Shown: positions 1 through 10,349 of the stretch, in pieces
How the letters are laid out: each line of letters opens with the position of its first letter
Numbering within the stretch: the stretch's first letter is position 1
Source: Gonocerus acuteangulatus
Lineage: Eukaryota > Arthropoda > Insecta > Hemiptera > Coreidae
Assembly (NCBI GenBank): GCA_946811695.1
Contig: OX328125.1
Coordinates: 98,287,210-98,351,209, forward strand
Direction: 5' to 3'
DNA: 64,000 nt
Program-made: the position numbers and the translations under genes
Notes under the pieces: generated by a model
The model's input: the letters and a program-made list of their open reading frames with translations, nothing else
Databases searched by the model: none
What the model was told of the DNA's origin: nothing

Positions 1-223
1 AGAGTTTGGAATAGTTTTAGGCAACTAAAACGTAAAATAAAATATTTTTTATGAACTAAGTGATATTATTTAATTTAAGGTAGGGATTGTCGGGGTTCGG
101 TCACTGCTACTTAATAAAACTACATTTTATCGTAAAAATGGTTTTATTGTGCCGACGTTTTTGAACTTCAAGCCTTCATCAGGGCTGTAAAAAACAAGTA
201 GGACGGTTGTAATACTGAAATAT

Positions 224-289
<66 letters not shown>

Positions 290-295
<6 letters not shown>

Positions 296-745
296 ACCCT
301 AGACGACCCATAGATATGCGATACATTCCCCACTTTAAAACTAGGACTATCGACATAGAACAAACTAAAAAATTTATATACGACTCTAAAAGATCCTATC
401 CCACAAAAAGACAGGACCAACGTCGTCTACAGAATCCCCTGCATCACACCCAACTGCAATAGTGCGTACATTGGACAGACTAAAAACCCAGTAAAAAAAC
501 GTATCAACAACCACAAAAACGATGTACGGAATAAAGACAGCTTTAACTAGTCATGCCATCACAGACGGACATGACTTTGGTTTTGACCAATACTCCATCC
601 TTTTCACTGAATCCAACAAGACAAACGCCTCCTTTCCGAATCAATTTTTATCCACCTAGAAAATAACCCAGTTAATGACAAAATTGATAAAGAAGTCATC
701 TCCTCTACCTACTCCAACATCTTCCATTTATTAAAAACTCCATCC
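290..745 (+). pseudogene. PLE GIY-YIG endonuclease remnant
   Basis: Across two or three frames the plus strand reads RYIPHFKTRTIDIEQTKKF, then NVVYRIPCITPNCNSAYIGQ and TKNPVKKRINNHKNDVRNK, then TDGHDFGFDQYSILFTESN. IPC..C...YIGQT......R...H is the GIY-YIG nuclease signature at the C-terminus of PLE reverse transcriptases. Frameshifts near 412, 545 and 620, plus an in-frame TAG near 549, show it is dead. The RT part upstream is absent, replaced by (TA)n. Confidence 0.75.
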
Positions 746-1167
746 TAATCCTATATACCGCCTGCAATATAGCCCTTTGTACCTGCCTCCCTTTCCATTA
801 ACACAACATTTTATAACTTTATGACCCCTTACTGTACTTCGCCACTTTCGCCGCTCTTTCTTTCATCTTCTATGTTCTCTGTCCATTGGGTGGTCCAGAA
901 CCCCCCCCCCTCACCAACTCCTTTCTTCCTATGTTTCCCTGTATTAACTGTCAGAAATGATCCCGCATTTGTGAGGAATAGTTCTCTATCTTCCCATCGG
1001 TAAGCCCATATTGTTATTTTTATATCTACTCTAATGTAATCTGTTATTCTTATATCTGTTCTCCTAATAATCTAAGCACATTGTTCTTCTATATATTATG
1101 TTTTAGTATATTATGTTTTTTGTATTTTTCCATATAAGTATGTGTATGTGTGTACGTAGGCATATAT

Positions 1168-1359
1168 ATATATATATATGTATATTTCAGTATTTTTTTT
1201 TTGTTTTTTACAGCCCTGATGTATGCTTGAAGTTCAAGCCGAAACGTCCGCACAATAAAACCATTTTTACGATAAAATGTAGTTTTATTAAGTAGCAGTG
1301 ACCGAACCCCGACAATCCCTACCTTGCATCATCTACGGTCAACGATCTCCTCTCAATCA
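1168..1359 (+). repeat. PLE terminal repeat with decayed hammerhead motif
   Basis: Contains GCC-CTGATG at 1213-1221, a perfect 6-bp stem II (GCTTGA 1225-1230 with TCAAGC 1234-1239), GAAAC at 1241-1245 and GTC at 1246-1248. The last A of CUGANGA is replaced by T, and the first stem I base after the cut site is mutated (CGC instead of GGC). It ends in ACGATCTCCTCTCAAT, shared with the copy at 9192. Confidence 0.65.
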
Positions 1360-1756
1360 ATTATTTAATTTATTTTTAAGGGTTTTACGACAGGTTTTTA
1401 CCATCAAATCAAAATTTTGGGGTGGGGGGTTTGCAGTCCTCTCAGCCCCCCCTTATAGACGCCCATGAGCATTAGTTAAAGTTACAACTATAACATTTTC
1501 CAGTCCCCACAGGTCCACTTCCGACCAGCTTTGAGCAACTTCCAGGGGCTCGAAATTTTTAGTATTCCATACCCCGGAAATGGTCTCAGCCCCCCCCCCC
1601 CCCCCCGAAATTTTCCTAGCCCCTCCCGATATTATTTTGTATGTACGCTCATGCTAATGATGATATTTAAACATTGCATAAATAAATTAAGGATTAGAGC
1701 CCTGGCGTCGGTACGCGATAATTTTTAGCGCTGGGTATATTAGGTAGCGCTAAATT

Positions 1757-2455
1757 ATGCTGAGGTATCAGTTTTTAGCGATCGGTAATTTTTTCACAAC
1801 CCTTCTTGAAACAGTATTCACAAGATCAAAGTTGTCAGTACAGTGGAAAACACAGAAAAAAAGGTGCGATTACATTCGTAATCACAGAAAATTTGTGATT
1901 ACAGTCGTAATTACAGAAAACATTTATGATTACGTTGGTAATCACAGAAACATCTGTGATTACAGCCGTAATCATAGAAAAAAAATTGTGATTACAGTTG
2001 TAATTGCAGATAAATTAGTTGCAATTACAAATGTAATCACAGAAACAGCTGTGATTATATTCGTAATTACAGAAAAAAATTGTGATTACAGTTGTAATCA
2101 CAATTTTTTTCTGAGAACAGAACAGAAAAATGTTGCGATTACAAGTGTAATTATACTTTCAGTTGTGATTACAAGTGTAATCGTAATCACAGCTGTAATT
2201 ACGATTATAATCTTAATCATACTTCCAGAGTCTTTGATTATAATCGTAATTATATCTCGAGAGCCTATAATTATAATCGTAATTATGATTACGATTACGC
2301 CCAACTCTGAAATCAGCCAATTGGATATTGCCAGTTTTGTTATATTGTTGAGGATTGATGAAAATGAAATTGAAACTTACCTGCATACGGCTTTTAATCT
2401 CATTTCATTAAAAACTCAAGATGCAAATAATTTAACAATGTCCAAAGTCCAATGA
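1757..2455 (+). repeat. palindromic GATTACA/TGTAATC cryptic repeat (open in one frame)
   Basis: About 1860-2310 is built from variants of GTGATTACAGTTGTAATCAC separated by AGAAA. The 232-codon open frame (VITVVITEN-like, Ile/Val/Thr rich) is a by-product of the repeat: composition is extreme and no domain is visible. I do not regard it as a gene. Similar palindromic cryptic repeats occur at 8530-9110, 17090-17400 and 48060-48370. Confidence 0.7.
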
Positions 2456-2459
2456 CCAG

Positions 2460-2889
2460 GGCCTCCGCTGGGGGGGGGGGGCGTACGGTGGACAATTGAT
2501 CAGTGGCATGTGGTCTCAAGAGGGATCCGGCACCATTTTTTACTGGCATTACAATTTGAAATAACAAAAGTATATACCTAAGAATTGTTCACGTAATTAT
2601 TATTGAGAACAACCAATGGATAACTACTAAATTCTATATTTCTAATATATTTATAAATCAGCTTTTAAATATTGTCAGTCCATAAATTTCTAACTCCAGG
2701 AAATGCTAATGTACCTTAGAGATAGACAATATGTAAATTTTCCACTCTGTTCAATTAAAAATGTATTTAATTTTGTTTTCAAAGTAGTGTCAAGTTTACA
2801 TAGTTTTTGGTAATGTTAAAGGAAGAGGGGGGGGGGGGTTAGGGGCCCGTGATCAAAATCTGGTCCTGGTCTCGGCTCTAAATCACACA
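2460..2889. other. intergenic, no gene seen
   Basis: AT-rich sequence with two G-tracts (about 2470-2481 and 2828-2838). No coding or element ends recognised. Confidence 0.6.
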
Positions 2890-3090
2890 AAGTATTTTTG
2901 TACCAAATTTCGTTAAAATCAGTTCGTTTTTGAGCCAGCTAGAGAACAGACAAGTATATATAAACATTTAAACCACCTTTATTTTCGTGATATATGGGTT
3001 CTGAAACATGACATTTATTAGTCAGCACTTCCGGATTGCACCATGAGGCCAACTGTGGGATCACCCCACTGTGCCCCCCCCCCCCCCCGG
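2890..3090 (+). repeat. fragment of dispersed repeat family X
   Basis: Shares AATTTCGTTAAAATC, GAACAGACAA, ATTTTCGT...GGGTTCTGAAAC and CACTTCCGGATTGC with 36440-36600 and, inverted, with 44815-44960. It ends in a C-tract (3076-3088) where the other copies have GGTTCCTCCCT. Non-coding. Confidence 0.55.
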
Positions 3091-3109
3091 TAAATTTATA
3101 TACACACAC

Positions 3110-3315
3110 ATGACTGAACGGCACACTAGGGAGATAGTGCGATTGATATGCTGCAGCCACCTGATTTTCCCCTTTGCGGGCACCTAATAATAAATTAATT
3201 AAAAGCTGGGTGGGCCTCTATGGACAGCCTGGGACCCTGAATCCAACCCACAAATGAAGACACTAGAAGATAAAATCTTTAATGTTCTTGAGTTTTGATG
3301 TCAGGTTTCAATGGG
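3110..3315 (-). repeat. tRNA-derived SINE family A, degenerate 3' part
   Basis: Minus-strand match to the SINE at 22590-22903: CACTAGGGAGATAGTG, CCTGATTTTCCCCTTTGC, TTAATTAA and ACACTAGAAGATAAA occur in the same order. The tRNA-like head is eroded. Confidence 0.6.
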
Positions 3316-3556
3316 CGTATATAAGGGGGGGCTGCATTCCCCCCCCCCCAAACTTTGATTTGTAAAAATGTGTCATAAACCATTATAAAATATATTTTAT
3401 TTTGGGTGTAATAGCGTTTTAGTTGGTTAAAACTATTCCAAGTTCTAAATTGTTAGTATTCCATATCCTGGAAATGGTCTCAGCCCCCTCCGAAATTATT
3501 TTCTATATACATCCATGCAGGTTTCCAGCTTATTAGTCGATTGCTCCACCACATAA

Positions 3557-3623
<67 letters not shown>

Positions 3624-5620
3624 ACATGTATATTGCTATGAAATCTCATAATATATATTTTTCAATTCTGGTGGGATGTTAAATTAAATGTCGGGAAAAA
3701 ATAAATCAAAATTAATATGTAAAACTATAGTTTGAGGTAATCAATTTAAAATTAAACATTTATAAAAACAAATAATTAAAAAAATATTGATATTATACTG
3801 TTTTGTAGAAAGGTAGTGTTTTGTAAAGAGGAAACAGTTTGGTCTCTATGATTTTAGAAAGCTGTGAGGGAATATAAGTCCAGTCTAATCCTGAAAAAGG
3901 GATCATCTCATTTCTTCAATGGTCGTTGATGGTATAGCATCAATGTCCGTTATTTGGCTCCCTTTGTCATGGGCGTATATAGAAAATAATTTAGGGAGGG
4001 GCTGGAAGAATTTCGAGAGGGTGGGTATAGAATACTAACAATCTAGAACTAGTAATTGTTAGCCTATTAAAGCGCTATTACACCCAATAAAAACTATTTT
4101 TTTCTGATCTAAGTGATCTTATTTAATTTATTTTTAAGGTTTGATAAATATGCCCATGCCCTTTGCGGAAGCTTACATCTTATTTCTGGTTTAATATTTG
4201 CTTTCAACATAGAAGAATTAAGTGATTGGAACATTATACAAGATGTTCATTGAAGTGTGAAATTATTTTTATGGCTGATCTTCCTAAATAAGGTAAATTG
4301 TTTGTTTTGTATAAATATATTTTTCTTTGTTAAATGTTAAATTTATATTTCACCTTGCAATACATTTTAATATCACCTCTTAATTAATCTGAACCCGATA
4401 AGACCCTGAGATCCAAATATTATAAATATTTTTACTTTATAACATGTTGGCGCAACCAATGTGTGCGGCATAAATTGAATAACATTTTCTATAAATATAC
4501 GTATTTAAAATTAAAATAATTTTTATTTTATTACAATATATTTATATATATTTGTGTAAACAAACACTATATTCAGGGTTCTCCTCAGTTCACAGCTGTT
4601 CAAGTCAAACTGAATGTGTGAACGTTTTTTTTTTCCACACAGTTTATTTGCTCAATAGGCTTGCGCAAACCAGTTTGCACAAATTACTTGAGTGTGTGAA
4701 CCGTCTTTAGATGATCCTAGTTTGTCATGTAATAATTGTATGGTGCTTGTCATGAAGTTGCTAGTTTAGGCTTTTTGTCTACTCCATTACTTTGTCTAAT
4801 ACACATCACATTCTCAGAATGGTAGATTTAAAGATAAAAATAAATAAACATTATGGTTATATCTATGCTCTCATGTGTGCTCAAGGACATTATTCTGTTA
4901 TCATTCTTTACAGAAGTAAAATCTGACATAAAAAACTTTGATTAGACATGAGGAAGGAAGAAGGACTACCTGAAGCTGAACCAGCAGCCAAGAAATAAAT
5001 GAAACGAGGAGTCCAGATTAAGCAGCGCTTGATGGATTATTGAGAATTACCTGTAATTACATGAAATCCATCCACCATAATTAATATTTCTCCTGCTCTT
5101 TAAGATCATTCATTACCTGTTTAGAAGTACATTCCATTGTCATCTACTTCAGTTATTCACAAGAAAGAAGTAACCAGTAATTCAGAATACAAAATGATCA
5201 ATCGATTCTTCGATTGTCGAGGCACAAAATTGATTTATACAAACAACTGGTTTTCATCGTATGTTGAATAATTGCCCTTTTGTTCAAAAGCAACATGTTA
5301 TTATATTTAAAACGAGTTCTCTCTTGAGGTTTCCATTGTTTTACGTAATACTAGTAAGGTTTTGATTGGTTTGTAAGCCCATTTATTATTAGACTTACTT
5401 TATTTAAATGTTGTGAACCTTTTATTTAAATGTTATCATTAGTATTATTTACCCAGGCTATCTGTATTCCTTAATATGGGAGGAATAACAGGTATATCTT
5501 TGTAAAGCCTAAAGTTTTGATATCCATTTTTAAACTGTACCCCTCAAGTTCTTCCTTAATCGTGACCTGCTTAAATGAAATAAAATATTGTTGACCCCTT
5601 TTTACATATTACGGACTCTC
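3316..5620. other. intergenic, AT-rich, no gene seen
   Basis: Holds a (TA)n tract at 3560-3619 and dispersed-repeat relics such as CCATATCCTGGAAATGGTCT (3463), also seen at 1569. No exon, RNA gene or clear element ends recognised. Confidence 0.5.
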
Positions 5621-5868
5621 AATTCATTTTTTCATTCCTACGGACCCCTTGAAGTTCGTCATACACAACTTTTGCTCTCATTTTATTTTTATGTACGATT
5701 CTTGTAGTTTTTCTTTATCTTCATTGGAAATTGAATACAATAAAAAAACTGCCCTTTTTAACTTTTTTATTCTTATAAAAGCTTCTTCAATTTTTTCTTT
5801 GTCTTCATGGGAAATTGAAAGCAATAAAGAACAGCCCTCTATAACTTCTTCACTTTTTTGTATGCTTC

Positions 5869-6419
5869 TTCTGTCTGGCTGTACCGTATGAAATGTCAGT
5901 TTTGTTTACTTTGCGATTTAATTGTTTCCCTTTTTTATTTCATTATTTACAAACATCATTGTTATTCATATAGAATTAAAGCTCTTTTATTCCTATTATT
6001 TAATCAGTAACTTGCGTACTGTGTTGTGAGAACGATCCTCTGAGAAAAAAATAAAACTTAAATTATGACTTCATCGGAAATCCATATTATTTTTTGTTAT
6101 GAATTTAAGCTCGGTCAAAGCACTGCTGAGGCGTGTATGAACATTAACATGGCGTTCGGAGAGGGAATGGTGAATGGACGAACTGTTTACCGGTGGTTTT
6201 CCAGGTTTCGAAGTGGAAATTTTGACCTTGACAACGAGGAGCGAGGAAGGCCAGAAACCAAGCTTGACAGTGACCACGTGAAAGAAAGGGTTGAACCTTG
6301 TCCCTCAAAAAACACTAGGGAATATGCCAAAGAACTCGGAGTAGGAGCCACAACAGTTTCAAGACATTTGAAGGAAATCGGCAAGTCCAAAACTGACATT
6401 TCGTACGGTACAGCCTCCT
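5869..6419 (+). mobile_element. internally deleted mariner-like element
   Basis: Inverted ends GGCTGTACCGTATGAAATGT (5878) and, on the other strand, GGCTGTACCGTACGAAATGT (ending 6415) enclose a transposase remnant. It sits at a TA within the satellite sequence CTTCTTCTAGTTTTTC. Only about 550 bp of an expected 1.3 kb remains. Confidence 0.65.
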
Positions 6420-6421
6420 AG
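6065..6421 (+). pseudogene. mariner transposase N-terminal helix-turn-helix remnant
   Basis: 118 residues starting MTSSEIHIIFCYEFKLGQST with the bipartite HTH of mariner transposases. RTVYRWFSRFRSGNFDLDNE and ERGRPETKLD mark the first HTH and its GRP linker, and ATTVSRHLKEIGK the second. It then runs straight into the 3' inverted repeat, so the DDD catalytic domain is deleted. The remnant is open, so a small DNA-binding protein is conceivable, but nothing shows that it is made. Confidence 0.7.
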
Positions 6422-6489
6422 TTTTTCTTTGTCTTCAGTGGAAATCGAATAAAATAAAACAACTGCCCTCTTAAACTTTTTTATTTTTA

Positions 6490-7785
6490 ATGAGCTGGAG
6501 ATAGTTAGCTGTTGCGGTGATACGAAATCAGGGGATGGTAGGGATTCAGCTTGGAGAAAAAAACGTTAGATCTTCAGGCAGAAATCTATATTGGAAGTGT
6601 TGGCTGCACTTCGGCAGCCTTCTTCAGCACTAAAAAATGCCTGGGTGGGGGGGGGGGGGAGAAAGACCAAGAAGACATTTAGGTGACCATGGTTAAATGT
6701 TCAAGGCGGGTTACGAGACAGGGTTTGTAAAAAAATGGTGACAGAGTTGACTACTTGGGAGCAGGTTAAGTCTTTCTCCTTTAAAGGTAGAGTTTGTAAA
6801 ATATATTCTTTGTCTACAACTTTAGGTACAATATTGTTGGAGACAATGAGAACTTTTCTCCTAGACTAATAATATTACTAACTTGCACGGGAAGGTTGAC
6901 CAAGGATATATTCTTTACCCCTTTAACATCACCTATTGGAATGTTGAACGTTACTCTGGTATGCTTTGTTAAATTTTTTAAGTAAATTCTTTTTTTAGTT
7001 TGGATTTTAAACTATTTGTGGTGTTGGAGATAAAATGTACTATGTCATTGAAAAGGGCTCGGTCAACTTCCTCCCTAAAGATATTATATTGGGATTCTAA
7101 CATAGAGTCTAATTTTCTTATTTCATAATTTAAATTTGCCATTTATACATTTAATATTTTTTTCTGAAATGGTGATTTTGCGGCTACAAATTGTTTGTGA
7201 GCTGGAGAGAAGTTATTACAAGGGTTGATGTGGTTGATTGGAATCGAAAAATCAATTGATGCGAGAAAAATCAAACCTTATTTATTCTTAACCAAATTCT
7301 TCAATAGTTTAGAGATGCAGTAGATGAATGTTTTCGCTTCTTTTGGTGCATGTTGGTACGGTCCCGGAGAATTAATAATGAGATGGAGATAGTTAGCCGT
7401 TGTGGTGATACAAAGTCAAGGGATGGTTGGGATTCGACTAGGGGAAAAAAAGTCAGACCTTCAGGCACAATTCTATATTGGATGTTTCAGCTGCACTTTG
7501 GCAGCCTTCTTCAGCACTAAAAAATGCCTAGGGGGAGGGAAGGAAGACCAAGAAGACATTTAGGTGACCCTGGTTAAATGTTAGTACAGACTTGTGCCTG
7601 ACGTTACTTTTACTATACTAACTTTTAACCAGGGTCTAAATGTCTTCTTGGTCTTCCTCCCCCTTTAGGCATTTTTTAGTGCTGAAGAAGGCTGCCAAAG
7701 GCAGCCCAAACGTCCATTATAGATTTCTGCCTGAAAATCTGACGTTTTTTTCTCCTAGCCGAATCCCAACCATCCCTTGACTTTG
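6490..7785 (-). mobile_element. second Penelope-like family, rearranged copy
   Basis: Terminal repeats at 6490-6720 (minus), 7380-7580 (minus) and 7630-7785 (plus) share GAGATAGTTAGC, GGCTGC...TTCTTCAGCACTAAAAAATG and AAGACCAAGAAGACATTTAG. The minus-strand interior (about 6780-7160) reads LDSMLESQYNIFREEVDRAL and, after frameshifts, KNISLVNLPVQVSNIISLGE. The latter resembles the N-terminal block of PLE proteins. It is inserted in the satellite, with TTATTT-like sequence at both borders. Confidence 0.6.
7479..7514 (-). ncRNA. hammerhead-ribozyme-like motif, PLE family 2
   Basis: Minus strand: CTGAAGA (7514-7508), stem II GGCTGC/GCAGCT (7506-7501 with 7494-7489), GAAAC (7488-7484) and ATC (7483-7481). 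All core positions of a hammerhead (CUGANGA, GAAA, NUH) are present and stem III is minimal. Stem I is weak in this copy. The plus-oriented copy at 7677-7719 has a 5-bp stem I (UAGUG with CAUUA, one G-U) but CAAA in place of GAAA. Known for PLEs as a class; activity here is inference. Confidence 0.5.
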
Positions 7786-8529
7786 TTATTTATTCTTATA
7801 TATGCTTCTTCCAATTTTTCTTTGTCTTCATAGTAAATTGAAAACATTAAAGAACAGCCCTCTATAACTTCTTCACATTTATGTATGCTTCTTCTAGTTG
7901 TTCTTTGTCTTTGTTGGAAATTGAATATAATAAAAAACTGCCCTCTTTATCTTTTTCATTTTTTACATACTTCTTCCAATTTTTCTTTGTCTTCATGGGA
8001 AATTGAAAGCAATAAAGAACAGCCCTCTATAAATCTTTCACATTTATGTATGCTTCGTCTAGTTTTCCTTTATCTTCATTGGAACATTAAAGCAATAAAT
8101 AATATCCCTTTTTATGTTGAAGTATGCTTCTTTCAGTTTTTCTTGGTTATCACTTGAGCTTGCAAACAATAAAGAAAACCTTTCTTGAACATTTCCACTT
8201 GAGCTTCTGCCAGTTTTCTTGGCCTACACTAGAACCTGTAAATCATAATAAACAGAACATCAGAATATTTCCAGATAAAAAATTTCAAATGAAAATTTCA
8301 AAAATTCTTTACTCAGTCCATCTTGTCATCATTACCGCAAGGATCATTTTCATATTTATGATCTATTAGTTATTTATATGTGGTCAATCAGCATTTCCTT
8401 TGGCAAAAAACAAGCAAAAGTGGCAACAATAAATTCATTTGGGTCTCTACATGGTCAATAGGGTCTCAACATGGTCATTAGGGTCCCCTTGATGAGTACC
8501 CTGCTCCAAAATAAGGGTTAAAACCTCAG

Positions 8530-9110
8530 AGATGGGCATAATTTTATTTATAAATAAAAATACGAATTTATTCGTACTTCATATCTAAGTAAATACGAAT
8601 ATAAATAAATTTGTGTTCATAAGTGAGAATACGAATTTATTTGTATTCACGTATATTACATATAAAAATACAAATAAAATTGGACTCGCAAATTTTCCTG
8701 CGAATACAAATAAATTCACATAAAAAATTGTAAATATTCACAAAAAAAGGGAATATTCACAAAAAAATCAAGTGATTACAAAAAAATTCACATTAAAATA
8801 TATGAATACAATATAGTCATCAAAATAAATGAATACAAATTTATTCACGTTATAATTTGTGAATAAAAATGTATTCACAAAAAAATTTGCAAATAAATTA
8901 TGTATTTATTCGTATTAACGATAAGATGATATCACGAAAGTTATTGAAGGTGATTTTCTTTTTTTTTTTTGATGGACCACCAGAGGTACCGATGATGGTC
9001 CCTCTTTATATTTATATATGTGAATACAAATGTATACGAATATAAATACAAATTTATTTACATTCGTATTTACAAATATATGGAGTACAAACAAAAATTC
9101 GTATTTTTAT
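8530..9110. repeat. palindromic AATACAAATAAATTTGTATTCAC cryptic repeat
   Basis: Low-complexity DNA built from inverted variants of ACGAATTTATTCGTATTC and CACAAAAAAAT, interrupted by a short unrelated stretch near 8950-9000 that contains a T-tract. No coding potential. Confidence 0.6.
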
Positions 9111-9191
9111 TTATAAATAAAATTATTCCCATCTCTGTACAACCTATAGAGCTCACAAGTTTTTGTACTGACTGTATTTCTGTTATTTCAT

Positions 9192-9357
9192 TGAGAGGAG
9201 ATCGTTGGTGTTGCGAAGGTAGAAATTGTCAGGGTTCGGTCGTTGTGTTTTAATAAAATTACATTATTTATAGGAAAATGAGTTTTGTGTTTTCCGACGT
9301 TCAGCTTGAAATTCTATCCTTCATCAGGGCTGTAAAACAAGTAGGACAGAGTTAATA

Positions 9358-9360
<3 letters not shown>
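9192..9360 (-). repeat. PLE family 1 terminal repeat
   Basis: Minus-strand copy of the 1168-1359 repeat: ATTGAGAGGAGATCGTTG, GTCAGGGTTCGGTCG and GTTTTACAGCCCTGATGAAGG are present. Stem II of the hammerhead motif is scrambled and GAAAC is reduced to GAAC. It joins a (TA)n tract at 9360-9503, exactly as in the copy at 77-292. Related PLE 3' sequence reappears at 13295-13400, so the LINE in between is an insertion. Confidence 0.65.
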
Positions 9361-9422
<62 letters not shown>

Positions 9423-9456
9423 ATATACAATATATATTATTTATATTTATATATAT

Positions 9457-9510
<54 letters not shown>

Positions 9511-9516
9511 CAATAA

Positions 9517-10349
9517 CTTTAGTTGCATTGTTATAAGCGCGTACCTAGATAGAGAAAGAGATTTGGATAATGATTTTAAAAAAATTGAAACTATTATAAA
9601 TCACTATAAAGCAGAAAAAATACTGATAGGTATGGATAGCAATTGCCGCACAAAAATGTTGTTTGACAATCAAACAAATCGAAGAGGTAGAATGCTAGAA
9701 AACTTTTTAGTAATAAATAACTTAAACATAGTTAATGTTAACCAAGGACTACCAACATTCGACGGGCCCAGGGGAACTAGTAACATTGACATTACACTTA
9801 CTAACACACACCTAGCTGCCAATATAATAAACTGGAAGTTACACACACATGAGAATTTCTCAGACCACTTATCCATCACGTACACACTAGAAACATTCCA
9901 AACTAACAGACCAACTACAAAAAATGGAATATCATATAATACGAAGAACGCGGACTGGAATAAATTCAAGTCGACCTTGTATAAAGAAATTTCCAAAACA
10001 TTTCAAATTTCCCAGGAATCGGATTTAGAAAACAGTTTATGTCACAAACTAGATATCTATCAGATAAATGAAGTGACAAACAAATTTCAAAAAGCCCTAA
10101 TAAAAACTTGTAATAAAACCTTTAAAATCATCAACCCCCACATTAAAAGTAAATTCAATCCAGAAAAAAAGGAATATAAATATTCACCGTGGTGGGACGA
10201 TACATTGACAGCAATGCGAAAAGATTTAAATAAAGCAAGACGGACTTACCAACAAACTAACACAGACGCGACACTTAGAGAAGAAAGACGCTTACTATAT
10301 GTTGAAAAGCGAAGAAGTTATTTCAAACTAATAAGAGAAAAAAACATGA
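9517..10349 (+). pseudogene. LINE apurinic-like endonuclease, C-terminal part
   Basis: Reads VISAYLDRERDLDNDF, then EKILIGMDSNCRTKM (the family's G.D.N), TSNIDITLTN (ID.T) and FSDHLSITYTLE (SDH), the last three catalytic motifs of the APE-type endonuclease. It is followed by the charged linker SPWWDDTLTAMRKDLNKARR. The N-terminal third is truncated. The original frame continues in +1 after NMS at about 10348, so the stop at 10427-10429 is caused by the frameshift. Confidence 0.78.

Larger units (their letters stand above)
77..1359 (+). mobile_element. Penelope-like element (PLE) copy with inverted terminal repeats
   Basis: Terminal repeats at 77-235 (minus orientation) and about 1168-1359 (plus) are inverted copies. 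They share GGTAGGGATTGTCGGGGTTC, the ACAGCCCTGATG core and CAATAAAACC blocks. Both meet microsatellite DNA on the inner side: CACACA/(TA)n at 222-292 and a short TA tract at 1163-1180. Between them lies a degenerate PLE 3' coding part (290-745) and its untranslated tail. Inverted or partly inverted terminal repeats are known for PLEs. The 5' RT region is missing. Confidence 0.75.
5650..8370 (+). repeat. roughly 90-bp satellite array, interrupted by transposons
   Basis: Repeating unit carries TTTTTCTTTGTCTTCATGGG, AAATTGAA.(G)CAATAAAGAA and CAGCCCTCTATAACTTCTTC. Units are visible at about 5690, 5785, 6420, 7810, 7895, 7975, 8060 and 8140. The array is split by a deleted mariner (5869-6419) and a PLE (6490-7785). 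Short open frames (FSLSSWEIESNKEQPSI) repeat with the unit; I treat them as satellite translation, not genes. Confidence 0.65.

Noticed and set aside
1757..2455. 232-codon open frame rich in Ile, Val and Thr
   Set aside because: Created by the GATTACA-type repeat; composition is non-protein-like and there are no domains.
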